Assembly: GCA_965262015.1 (NCBI GenBank)
Contig: OZ253494.1
Location: forward strand, 868,001 to 932,000
DNA: 64,000 nucleotides
DNA from: G965262015 sp965262015
Lineage (GTDB): Bacteria > Spirochaetota > Leptospiria > Turneriellales > CBDBES01
Direction of reading: 5' to 3'
Below the pieces are notes generated by a model. The model had not been told where the DNA came from and made no database searches. It saw only the letters and a list, made by a program, of their open reading frames with translations. The translations under genes were made by a program, and so were the position numbers. How positions within the stretch are numbered: the first letter of the stretch is position 1; each line of letters begins with the position of its first letter. Positions 47,350 through 56,460 of this stretch are shown here, piece after piece.

Positions 47350-48555
47350 ATGCATCTTTTTCGCCATCACATTCTTCTCATACCTGCCTTGATATTAACC
47401 ATTAATCTCTCATCCTGTATTAGTAATACCCTTCTACCCCCTTCTGTTGAAAAGCTTATTATGGAAGCATACACGCCAAACATAGATATCTATTTATTCA
47501 GAGGCGACAAGGGTTTTTCCATCCCAGGTGGAGCTAACCCCATTAGCTACATCGTCCAGTTGTTTGATTATGATAAGCAAAACTCTATACACAAATTCCA
47601 GCTACAAGTTGATATGGTTTTTTATACCAGTACCATCCGTTTTTTTCTACTCAGTGCTAAAGGTCTAGAGAATACCTTCCGAGATACCGTAATTATAGAT
47701 CCCAGTGACAGTGAAACAATGTCTATGGACAAGTGTAATACTCGTATACAAGCAGAACTCTTTCCGTGCCCAAGTAAAGATAACTCTAATAAACGATGCT
47801 ATTTTGGTGATTTGTTTTTGGGAGGTCTAAACATAAAGCCTGACGACCCATTCGCAGAATATGCTAAACCTTTTTTCTTAAGTAACTATGAAGGTACACG
47901 TACAAAAGCTACTTCATTTAGAATTGGTGAACATGACCCTGTATTTCGCAATGTACGTATGTTTTTTGCAGATCGTGTTTCGTTCTGTGATGGTGTCGCT
48001 GGTATTTCTAGTTTAGGTATACCAGATACGTTAGACAAGCTTAGGTACCGTGCCCAGTCCAGCCTAGCTGTTGCGAGTAAGCATCTGCTTAATCCTAACC
48101 TCAGTGCAAATAGAATAAGATCTTCTATAATCGGGACCATAGCACATGAATTAGGCCACTTTTTTGGTTTAGTACATTCCTTTGAACCAGAGAGCTGTCA
48201 ATTTGAAAAAGGAGAAAGATCTACTAATCGTATCATGGATTATTCCCGCAATCCAAGTGTTTTTACTGATTGTGAAAAAGGAATTTATCTACAGGGTAGT
48301 AAAGCCTTCTTAAACGGGGTGAAACAAAAATATGAGATTCATGATAACGGTACGCCTGTAAAAATAAGGAATCGTGTTCATCCACCAACTTTTTCCGCTT
48401 TTTTACATTCAACGTTGGATGACCAATCCAAAGAGATGCTACATGACGGTAGAATCCAAATATTTGATGACACTGCTGATATAAAATCTATTGGGAATGG
48501 ACCTATTGTGCATTTGAGCGAAGATATCCTAGATAGTGCACAAACCGTTCACTGA
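47350..48555 (+). CDS. Metzincin-type zinc metalloprotease lipoprotein
   Basis: The 401-residue protein has a lipoprotein signal (LLIPALILTINLSSC). A zinc-binding motif HELGHFFGLVH (HExxHxxGxxH) lies near residue 262, followed by the Met-turn sequence RIMDYSR. This is the metzincin plan of pappalysin-like (M43) enzymes. The N-terminal half up to about residue 200 is a beta-rich unknown region with several Cys pairs. As a surface or periplasmic protease it may cut host proteins. It is a single gene whose 3' end overlaps the convergent small gene by about 50 bases. Confidence 0.82.
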   Translation: MHLFRHHILLIPALILTINLSSCISNTLLPPSVEKLIMEAYTPNIDIYLFRGDKGFSIPGGANPISYIVQLFDYDKQNSIHKFQLQVDMVFYTSTIRFFLLSAKGLENTFRDTVIIDPSDSETMSMDKCNTRIQAELFPCPSKDNSNKRCYFGDLFLGGLNIKPDDPFAEYAKPFFLSNYEGTRTKATSFRIGEHDPVFRNVRMFFADRVSFCDGVAGISSLGIPDTLDKLRYRAQSSLAVASKHLLNPNLSANRIRSSIIGTIAHELGHFFGLVHSFEPESCQFEKGERSTNRIMDYSRNPSVFTDCEKGIYLQGSKAFLNGVKQKYEIHDNGTPVKIRNRVHPPTFSAFLHSTLDDQSKEMLHDGRIQIFDDTADIKSIGNGPIVHLSEDILDSAQTVH

Positions 48556-48805
48556 TCATACTGTACACAGAATCCAACATTACAGTATTACTAGATAGTT
48601 GATTAAACTTAACCTGCATACTCTGTGGGGTATACTGCGTAGAAGGCCATACTTGTTCAAGCTTATCTCGAAAATTTGAAGAAGTACAAACACAAATGAT
48701 AATAAACATAGTTACTATAACTAACATTTTAATAAACCCCCGAAAGAGGTAGACCATAATAAGAAGACATGAAATACAGATAAATATCAATAAAATAGGC
48801 ATCAC
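48503..48805 (-). CDS. Small membrane protein downstream of flhG
   Basis: The 100-residue protein has two hydrophobic segments (residues 1-20 and 25-42) and a short polar part. I recognise no family. Its place after flhG and another membrane protein fits the spirochaete flagellar operon, and it overlaps the metalloprotease gene end. Confidence 0.55.
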   Translation of the reverse strand: MMPILLIFICISCLLIMVYLFRGFIKMLVIVTMFIIICVCTSSNFRDKLEQVWPSTQYTPQSMQVKFNQLSSNTVMLDSVYSMISERFVHYLGYLRSNAQ

Positions 48806-48868
48806 CTTCTCAATCGGTTTAGTCCTTCTATAAACTAAAATAGAAACCTAAATTTAAGAATATTTCAA

Positions 48869-49399
48869 CTAATTATCAATATTTTCGTCTGCTACACTAC
48901 TATCTGTATTCATAAGATGCCTAACTGCATCCGCCATCACAGTAGGTTTCTTGGGTAATAATGTTCCCTCAACTTCCATGACATCCTCATTCCACATCAT
49001 CTTGGGGTTAGATTTTGTATCATTGGTATTATATTTAGACATGGATTCAGTGGATTCATGAGAGTTGTCATCTTCTGGTATTTCATCAGTTACTTCAGGA
49101 TCCGCTACGGTATCTTCTGGAGCATCGTACGAGGGGAGATTATCTACATCAGCCATAGTTTTACCGCTATCATTTTCTGTTGCTGTACCAAAATAATTCT
49201 TGATAATATTCTGAAATTGTATATTCAACAGCCAATTAATTCCTAATCCTAAACATCCCATCAATGCCCCTGATAACACTGGCTTTAAGACAATATACAT
49301 TATGGTATTACCACCTATAATAGTGAAGATCACAGATACAAAAAAACCTAATACAGTGAGGCTAACTATAATAAGTAGCCTAAACTCTTGTATACGCAT
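48869..49399 (-). CDS. Membrane protein with acidic cytoplasmic tail, flhG-linked
   Basis: The 176-residue protein has two membrane segments (about 8-30 and 33-58), followed by an acidic, probably disordered tail (SYDAPEDTVADPEVTDEIPEDD). It matches in position and design the small membrane proteins between flhG and fliA in Treponema; that link is inference. A role in flagellar placement is likely. It starts 35 bases after flhG. Confidence 0.65.
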   Translation of the reverse strand: MRIQEFRLLIIVSLTVLGFFVSVIFTIIGGNTIMYIVLKPVLSGALMGCLGLGINWLLNIQFQNIIKNYFGTATENDSGKTMADVDNLPSYDAPEDTVADPEVTDEIPEDDNSHESTESMSKYNTNDTKSNPKMMWNEDVMEVEGTLLPKKPTVMADAVRHLMNTDSSVADENIDN

Positions 49400-49434
49400 T
49401 TATAATATTGCTCTATTTCTCTTCCATTCTTAAA

Positions 49435-50346
49435 TCAAGATAAACGAAAGATTGTTTTTAAAAAAGTATGTAAGTTTCTTGTACCATAATCTGGAAGTTT
49501 TTGACTAAGTAACTTAGACACCAGGAAGTTAAGACAAGCACTTGCCTTACTGTTGGGGTAAAGAGTATAAAAAGGTTTTTGTTTACGAACAGCCTTGCCC
49601 ACATGATCATCTTCATAAATGAAGCCCAAGCTCTCTAAATTATAATTTAAAAATTTATGACAGATACTAGTTAATCGCTCAGCTACCTTACGCCCTTCCA
49701 TGGAAGATTGGACTCGATTAATAATAATTTGTAAATTTTGTTTTTTCATACTAGACAAGATAACTGATTTAATAATAGCATAGGCATCAGTGATAGATGT
49801 AGGCTCAGGTGAACAAATAATTAAGACATCATCTGCCAATGATACAAAGTCCGTCACATTAAAACTAATACCTGCACCTGTATCAATCAAAAATATATCA
49901 TAATCCTGGACAATCTTCATTTGTTCTACCATGGTTTGTCTCTCACTTCGCGTCAAGTTGGCCATCTGCATGTGTCCAGATGCACCAGGAATAATATCTA
50001 AACCATCAGGCGTATGAATAATAATATCACTTAATTTTTTTGCATGATTAATTACATCATATAAACTATACTTAGGAATAATACCCATAAGAACGTTAAC
50101 ATTACTCACACCAAGGTCTGCATCAAACAAAAGTACTTTTTTACCACTTTGCACCATAGCAAGCCCTAGATTAACGGCACAAGCAGTTTTACCAACTCCA
50201 CCTTTCCCACTAGTAATTGCTATAATTTTAGTTTGGCTCATACCACTTTCACGGATCTTTCGTTCCTCTTGGGGAGACGCTAAAGATACCATTTCCCTTA
50301 GAGTACTTGCTTGATCTACCTCCTCGTCTTGAAAAAGTCTACTCAC
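49435..50346 (-). CDS. flhG: Flagellar number regulator FlhG (MinD-like ATPase)
   Basis: FlhG limits flagellar number and place by acting on FlhF. The 303-residue protein has the N-terminal DQASTLREMV (DQAxxLR, the FlhF-activating motif) and a MinD-type Walker A ITSGKGGVGKTACAVNLG. FDADLGVSNVNVLMGI follows, then FLIDTGAGISFNVTDF, and a membrane-targeting C-terminal end. No flhF is visible upstream in the window (50347-50522 holds no gene). The gene heads the small operon of three. Confidence 0.92.
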   Translation of the reverse strand: MSRLFQDEEVDQASTLREMVSLASPQEERKIRESGMSQTKIIAITSGKGGVGKTACAVNLGLAMVQSGKKVLLFDADLGVSNVNVLMGIIPKYSLYDVINHAKKLSDIIIHTPDGLDIIPGASGHMQMANLTRSERQTMVEQMKIVQDYDIFLIDTGAGISFNVTDFVSLADDVLIICSPEPTSITDAYAIIKSVILSSMKKQNLQIIINRVQSSMEGRKVAERLTSICHKFLNYNLESLGFIYEDDHVGKAVRKQKPFYTLYPNSKASACLNFLVSKLLSQKLPDYGTRNLHTFLKTIFRLS

Positions 50347-50522
50347 ATGCGATACACTCCTTAAGCCACCACCATGGACAGGATATCGACTGAATTATAT
50401 TTAGCATGATATTTTTTCCAAAATTTGGATGAATAATATAAATCTACAATACTAAGATCATCAGTCAAAATATTTTCTTTAACTTTATAAAAGACAGCCG
50501 ATAGCCTACTATCTACCTTGCT

Positions 50523-51284
50523 ATGAATATTATAATAACGAATGATGATGGTTATCAGTCTTATGGGATAATTGCCTTACAAAAAGCTCTCTCTATGCTG
50601 GGTAATGTTATTATACTTGCTCCAGAAAACGATGTTACAGGAACTAGCCAAGCGATTAACCTAAAAAAGCCACTCGAAGTCACTCAACGCGACCAGCTCG
50701 TGTATAGCGTAAAAGGTTATCCCACAGATTGCACTGGGCTGGCTATACATAGCCCCTTGTTACATGATATCACAAATAATAAAATTGATCTGATACTTAG
50801 TGGCATTAACCAGGGAGTGAATATGGGAAATGATGTTTGGTATTCTGGTACGGTGGCTGGTGCCCGACATGCCTTTATACATGGTTACTCTGCTATTGCT
50901 CTTTCTTGTGGCTATGACTTTGATCATGAAAATTCTCCAGAAGTTTATGATCGAGTTGCTCAATTTACAAAAAATTTTATTACTTCCATTATTCCTAAGT
51001 TAGAACCTCCTTTTTTGCTCAATATTAATCACCCCAACTCTCAACACACTAATAGCATAAAATGGACGCATTTAGGTCAAAGAACATATGTAGATATATA
51101 CCATCAGCGAGAGTCTTTAGATGAGAAAATAATATATGCGTTTAACAGCGACCTAAAGGCAGATACCAGTATTAGTGGCACAGATTTTCATGCTTATCAT
51201 GAAAACCATATATCCATTACACCATTACATACAGATGTAACACATTATGACAAATTAAATGCATGGAGTACATTAACACTATGA
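50523..51284 (+). CDS. surE: 5'-nucleotidase SurE
   Basis: SurE dephosphorylates nucleoside monophosphates. The 253-residue protein has the metal-binding NDDGYQSYGI at residue 7, the phosphate loop VTGTSQAINL, and SGINQGVNMGNDVWYSGTVAGARHA. It overlaps the next gene by ATGA. Confidence 0.95.
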   Translation: MNIIITNDDGYQSYGIIALQKALSMLGNVIILAPENDVTGTSQAINLKKPLEVTQRDQLVYSVKGYPTDCTGLAIHSPLLHDITNNKIDLILSGINQGVNMGNDVWYSGTVAGARHAFIHGYSAIALSCGYDFDHENSPEVYDRVAQFTKNFITSIIPKLEPPFLLNINHPNSQHTNSIKWTHLGQRTYVDIYHQRESLDEKIIYAFNSDLKADTSISGTDFHAYHENHISITPLHTDVTHYDKLNAWSTLTL

Positions 51285-52051
51285 ATACAGATATCATCCA
51301 ACAATTACAGGGTCTAATAGACCAAAAAGATGCCCTTATAGGTGATAAACCCCCTGAAGCCCTAACGTATAGCTATCCAGCTTTCCAGAAAACAGATACT
51401 AGAGCCAATACAGAAGATGAGTTAAACACACAACAACTAGAAACAGTACTTAGCCTGAGAGAACAGAGTTTACAATTATTCAGACAAAAAGAATATCAAG
51501 AAGCTCAAATAAAGTTAGAAATGATTATAAAACAAGTACCAACAGACATTGAAGCTTTATTTTACAAAGGCTTATGTCTCTATCATACAGATCAATTAAC
51601 AGAGGCACTTGATATCATGAATAGATTACATTCCATTGATAGAAATCATATACTATCTTCCTTGCCCAAAGTGTATTGTATACTACTCCTGCGTGGAGAA
51701 AAATATCGCAAAGCCCAATTAGTTTTAGATGACTATCTAAACTCGGCTAGATATAAATATGATTTGCAACTAATGAATATGCTAGCTTATACATTAGAGA
51801 GACAAGGTAGAATAATGCAAGCTGAAAAGATTCTGGAAGATATACTATCCTTCGATCCTACTAATCCAAATGCCTGTAATTCACTAGCTTATATCTATTA
51901 CCAACAAGATAAAAATATAGAACAAGCTAAACAACTGATTGGACAGGCATTGGCAAAAGAGCCCAATAATGAGGCTTATTTAGATACGCTAGTGGCTATA
52001 TGTAAGAAACAAAATATAAGTAATATAGATAAAAAGCTGTTTTCTAAGTAA
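51281..52051 (+). CDS. Cytoplasmic TPR protein
   Basis: From the ATG at 51281 the protein has about 256 residues and no signal peptide. A polar N terminus (about 1-65) is followed by five TPR-like repeats (SLQLFRQKEYQEAQIKLEMIIKQVPTDIEALFYKGLCLY and so on, in separate units). It is translationally coupled to surE and 23 bases before metK. Its partner is unknown. Confidence 0.8.
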   Translation: MNTDIIQQLQGLIDQKDALIGDKPPEALTYSYPAFQKTDTRANTEDELNTQQLETVLSLREQSLQLFRQKEYQEAQIKLEMIIKQVPTDIEALFYKGLCLYHTDQLTEALDIMNRLHSIDRNHILSSLPKVYCILLLRGEKYRKAQLVLDDYLNSARYKYDLQLMNMLAYTLERQGRIMQAEKILEDILSFDPTNPNACNSLAYIYYQQDKNIEQAKQLIGQALAKEPNNEAYLDTLVAICKKQNISNIDKKLFSK

Positions 52052-52074
52052 GACATAATCATATAGAGGTTATT

Positions 52075-53241
52075 ATGAATAGTAGCAAAAATTTTATTTT
52101 TACATCAGAATCAGTATCCGAAGGACACCCAGATAAAATCTGTGACCAGATATCAGATGCAATTCTGGATAGATATATGGCTGAGGATTCTAACGCCAAG
52201 GTAGCCTGCGAATGTTTGGTAACAACAGATTTTCTCTGTATTGCTGGTGAAGTTGGCTCTCATACTACTCTCCCAGTGGACGAGATCAAAACCATTGCCA
52301 AAAAAATAATTCAAGACATAGGTTATACCCATCCTAATATAGGATTTGATGCCAATACTGTAGAAATCATGGTTAGGCTACACCAACAATCTCAAGATAT
52401 TGCACAAGGTATAGATGGTACTGGCCTACATGAAGCACAAGGTGCTGGAGACCAGGGAATAATGTTTGGTTTTTCTATCAATGAAACAGCGGATTTGATG
52501 CCCATGCCCATTTATTATGCTCACCGCATTCTAAAAAATCTGGCTGAATTACGGCATAAAAAAGAAGTATCCTTTTTATTACCTGATGCCAAAGCACAGG
52601 TTAGTGTCTTGTATAAAGATGGTCTGCCAATCAATATACCTACTGTTGTGATTTCCTCGCAACATACAGAAGAAATATCCCATCAAGACATTACTGATTA
52701 TATTATTATGGAATGCATACAAAAATGTATTCCTGAACAATTATTACAAAATACCCAATACTGGATTAACCCAACAGGAAGATTTATAATTGGAGGGCCT
52801 CATGGCGACTCTGGTTTAACAGGAAGAAAAGTTATTGTGGATACCTATGGTGGCTACGCTAAGCATGGTGGGGGTGCCTTTAGTGGTAAAGACTCATCCA
52901 AAGTAGATCGCAGTGCAGCCTACATGATGCGATATCTTGCCAAAAATATTGTAGGAGCTGGGTTAGCTACCGCATGCGAGATACAAGTTGCCTATGCCAT
53001 TGGTGTTGCTGAGCCAGTCTCATTGGTTGTGGATACTTTTAGTACTGGTAAAATTGACGACACAGAGTTAACAAACTATCTGCTAAAAAATTGTGATCTT
53101 ACTCCATCAGGTATAAATAAAACACTATCCTTAAGACATATATCTTATCTACCATCCTCAACGTATGGCCATTTTGGAAGGCAGGGTGAAAGTTTTACAT
53201 GGGAGAAACTAGTTCCTAGTCTATTTGCCAGCCTTTTATGA
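52075..53241 (+). CDS. metK: S-adenosylmethionine synthetase
   Basis: MetK makes SAM from methionine and ATP. The 388-residue protein shows SEGHPDKICDQISDAILD, GAGDQGIMFG, GGPHGDSGLTGRKVIVDTYGG and GGGAFSGKDSSKVDRSAAY, all catalytic or substrate-binding parts of the family. It is preceded by GAGGTT at correct spacing. Confidence 0.97.
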   Translation: MNSSKNFIFTSESVSEGHPDKICDQISDAILDRYMAEDSNAKVACECLVTTDFLCIAGEVGSHTTLPVDEIKTIAKKIIQDIGYTHPNIGFDANTVEIMVRLHQQSQDIAQGIDGTGLHEAQGAGDQGIMFGFSINETADLMPMPIYYAHRILKNLAELRHKKEVSFLLPDAKAQVSVLYKDGLPINIPTVVISSQHTEEISHQDITDYIIMECIQKCIPEQLLQNTQYWINPTGRFIIGGPHGDSGLTGRKVIVDTYGGYAKHGGGAFSGKDSSKVDRSAAYMMRYLAKNIVGAGLATACEIQVAYAIGVAEPVSLVVDTFSTGKIDDTELTNYLLKNCDLTPSGINKTLSLRHISYLPSSTYGHFGRQGESFTWEKLVPSLFASLL

Positions 53242-53291
53242 TTAGTAATTTCTCTACTCCAGCATAAGTATTATGTAATTACTCGGTAACT

Positions 53292-54236
53292 GTGTATATT
53301 ATATCATCCCCCTTAGACTGTTTAAACATTCAATGGGAAAATTGTGTAATTACGCTAGGAGATTTTGAAGGATTACATCGAGGACATCAAGAACTCATTT
53401 CTAGTATGATGAAGACTGCCAAAAAATTAAAGTTACCTGGTATAGTAGTCACTTATTCTCCTTCACCTAAAAAAGTTTTAGGTAAAAATAAAAGTCCATT
53501 TGATTTATATACTCAAGAAGAAAAAATCTCCATTTTACGTAGTTATAAAATAGATGGTGTAATATTTTTAAAATTTGATTATACACTATCACAACTCACT
53601 GCTTCTAAATTTTTACAAAATGTTTTATTAAGCACTCTGCGAGCAAGTCACATCACAATAGGATATGATCACTGCTTTGGCCGTAACCGCCATGGTCACT
53701 ACACATATCTTAAATTAGCTTCAAAGCGCTATAAATTTACTATCAATCAAATTCATATGGTTAGCCTATTGGGGAATATTATATCTTCCTCATCTATTAA
53801 GACATATATTAAACAAGGGAGAATAGAGCTAGCTAATAGAATCATAGGACGCCATTTTCATATACAAGCTCCTGTAATACCGGGTAAACAAAGAGGCAAG
53901 ACACTATTGGGAATCCCAACAGCTAATTTAGATATTCCAGTGAATAAGCTCTTACCTTCTAAGGGTGTGTATGCGTGTTGCGTAAAGTACCAAAATAAGC
54001 TTTACCAAGCTGTTCTAAATATAGGTACTAATCCTACATTTGATAATACCTACCTTTCCGTTGAAGTACATATTATGAATTTTGAGCAGGATATTTACGG
54101 AAAGATAATAGAAATATTTTTCCTTAAATACCTAAGAAAAGAAATAAAATTTAGTAATATCACTTCCCTAAAGAAGCAAATGATGCATGATAAAAAACAG
54201 GCGTCTAAAATCAATATCCCAAGTAAACTAAAATAA
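53292..54236 (+). CDS. ribF: Bifunctional riboflavin kinase / FAD synthetase
   Basis: RibF turns riboflavin into FMN and FAD. The 314-residue protein starts with a GTG. Its FAD-synthetase part has GDFEGLHRGHQEL and a later SSSIKTYIKQG, and its kinase part has GIPTANLDIPVNKLLPSKGVYA near residue 225 and GTNPTF. Both domains look complete. Confidence 0.94.
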   Translation: MYIISSPLDCLNIQWENCVITLGDFEGLHRGHQELISSMMKTAKKLKLPGIVVTYSPSPKKVLGKNKSPFDLYTQEEKISILRSYKIDGVIFLKFDYTLSQLTASKFLQNVLLSTLRASHITIGYDHCFGRNRHGHYTYLKLASKRYKFTINQIHMVSLLGNIISSSSIKTYIKQGRIELANRIIGRHFHIQAPVIPGKQRGKTLLGIPTANLDIPVNKLLPSKGVYACCVKYQNKLYQAVLNIGTNPTFDNTYLSVEVHIMNFEQDIYGKIIEIFFLKYLRKEIKFSNITSLKKQMMHDKKQASKINIPSKLK

Positions 54237-54238
54237 TA

Positions 54239-56332
54239 ATGAAGCATATTGCACGATTATTTACTACCAATCCATTCTTTGACAATATACCTTCTGAGAA
54301 GATGACAAATATCCTAGAATATTTTACCATGGTATCCGTCAAAAAAGGGAAAATATTATATGATATTCACACACAGGCCAACACTATTTTTATCATTGTC
54401 CATGGTGAAATTTATATTTATTTTAATAATCAAGAAGGAAAACTTGAATTAAGTATTGTTAGCCAGTCTGGTGATATTATAGGCGAAACAGCCTTCTTAA
54501 GTCATACAAAACACAGTGCCCGGGCAGAAGCAAGTATAGATTCTACCTTACTCAAGCTAAATAAAAAAAACTTTTCCCAACTTATACAAGCCTATCCACA
54601 AATAAGTATGAATTTAGGAAGAATAGAGGCAACACGTTTTAGAAATCGTATGAAACAACAGAAAAAACCATTAGCGTTAAATAATTTTGTAACACATCTA
54701 TATTTTGGAGATCAGATACATGCATCTTTAATTAGTTTAAATATTGCTCTGTCCATTATTCAATCCAATCCTAATCAAAAAATATTATATCTACATCTTT
54801 CACGAGAGGAAACAATATACCATCAGATTTTCAAGTCTAATAGTAATAAAAAAGATTTGAATCACATAGCTCATAAAATACAAGATTATGTAAAATATAA
54901 TACTACAGATGTATTCACTAGACACAAAACAGGTTTGTTTTCTCTGCCTTATTCAAATAATATAATTTTGATGCAATTCTTAGAGAATCATAGCATCACA
55001 CACTTTTTATCATTTTGCAAAAAAAAATTTGATTATATTTTTTGCCATGTTGACACATCCTATCTCAATAAACCTATAGTTCGCTCTTTAATCAGACAAT
55101 CCAATAAAATATTAATTGGTACAGCCCCTAACCTAAAACAAATACATGCAACTCATCGGGGTATACAAATTATAGAGAAACATATACCCAAAATGAAAGA
55201 ACATGTACAATATTATCTAGACCATATTAGTAACCATACTCTACCGTCACCACACAACAAAGAATCCATACTAGCTTTGAGACAAATTGAAGAAGAATTT
55301 AATATACGCTTTCAATTTAAACTCAAAGGGACATTATCTTCAGCAAGCTCCTTATTTAATGGTCAACAATTATTTGTTCAAAAAAGTCCTGCAACTCCTA
55401 GTGATGACCAGTTAAAAAGATCCTTTCTTTCCCTTGGCAGATATCTTACACATAAAACTATTGGTTTGGCATTTGGTGGAGGTGGTGCTAGAGCCTTGGC
55501 CGCTATTGGTGTGCTACGAGTTATGGAGGAAGAAGACATACAAGTTGACTACGTGGTGGGTACTAGTATGGGTGCACTAGTTGCTGCCTTAGCCGCTTTG
55601 GGTAATAATTCACATGACATAGAAATTATACTATGTAATGCACTACAAAATGATAAGGCTATTTTAGATTATAGCATACCCTTACTATCTTTTTTTCGTG
55701 GTAAAAAGATGCAACAATTAATATTCCGACACTTTAGCTACACATATATTGAAGATATGAATATACCTTTCTGTTGTATTGCTACTGATCTAGTCACTGG
55801 ACAAGAATATCGTTTTGATCGAGGCCCACTAGCTATTGCCTTACTCGCCAGTATGAGTGTTCCTGTTGTATTCCCTCCCGTAAGATGGCAAGGGCGCTTT
55901 TTAATAGACGGAGGGGCAATAAATAACTTACCGGGGAATGTGTTAAAAGACCATCACATTCGATATAGTATAGGCATTAATCCAAGTCCTATTTTTGACA
56001 ATAAACTATCCGAACAACTGGAATCATTACAGCATATTTTAGGTGACCCACTAGGCAGAACCAAGCCTAAAATACAATTTAAGCAATTAATGTTATTTAT
56101 ACTAAAAACCCTTAAAAGACCTTTCATCTTAACCATTGCTAACAAAGCTATGTTGATAGAAGGGGCTGCTTTAATAAAATACCAAATAAATTTTTTTGAT
56201 CACCTGATTAATCTAGATGTAGGTAATTTTCATATATTTGACTTCCATCATACCAAGGATTTAATTCACCTTGGTATACAAACAGCCAAATCACATATCC
56301 AGAGTATAAAAAATGATTTACACAATCTATAA
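54239..56332 (+). CDS. Patatin-like phospholipase with cyclic-nucleotide-binding domain
   Basis: The 697-residue protein has an N-terminal cNMP-binding domain (residues 10-125: IFIIVHGEIYIYF, SQSGDIIGETAFLS). A middle Rossmann-like domain without a P-loop follows (about 150-350), then a C-terminal patatin lipase domain with GLAFGGGGARALAAIGVL (oxyanion hole), GTSMG (nucleophile Ser) and DGGAINNLPGNVL (catalytic Asp). It resembles the neuropathy-target-esterase plan, which hydrolyses lysophospholipids. The binding domain suggests control by a nucleotide or simple membrane targeting. It lies 3 bases after ribF. Confidence 0.88.
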   Translation: MKHIARLFTTNPFFDNIPSEKMTNILEYFTMVSVKKGKILYDIHTQANTIFIIVHGEIYIYFNNQEGKLELSIVSQSGDIIGETAFLSHTKHSARAEASIDSTLLKLNKKNFSQLIQAYPQISMNLGRIEATRFRNRMKQQKKPLALNNFVTHLYFGDQIHASLISLNIALSIIQSNPNQKILYLHLSREETIYHQIFKSNSNKKDLNHIAHKIQDYVKYNTTDVFTRHKTGLFSLPYSNNIILMQFLENHSITHFLSFCKKKFDYIFCHVDTSYLNKPIVRSLIRQSNKILIGTAPNLKQIHATHRGIQIIEKHIPKMKEHVQYYLDHISNHTLPSPHNKESILALRQIEEEFNIRFQFKLKGTLSSASSLFNGQQLFVQKSPATPSDDQLKRSFLSLGRYLTHKTIGLAFGGGGARALAAIGVLRVMEEEDIQVDYVVGTSMGALVAALAALGNNSHDIEIILCNALQNDKAILDYSIPLLSFFRGKKMQQLIFRHFSYTYIEDMNIPFCCIATDLVTGQEYRFDRGPLAIALLASMSVPVVFPPVRWQGRFLIDGGAINNLPGNVLKDHHIRYSIGINPSPIFDNKLSEQLESLQHILGDPLGRTKPKIQFKQLMLFILKTLKRPFILTIANKAMLIEGAALIKYQINFFDHLINLDVGNFHIFDFHHTKDLIHLGIQTAKSHIQSIKNDLHNL

Positions 56333-56460
56333 AAAAAATCAGTCACCGATATTGCTTACCCTAAATTATGATAATTCATTTTATACGGAATTGATACTCT
56401 GTTCTATGCATGATGGATAAGAGAATTAATTTGCAAATTACTTGTTTAAACGCTTAGATT

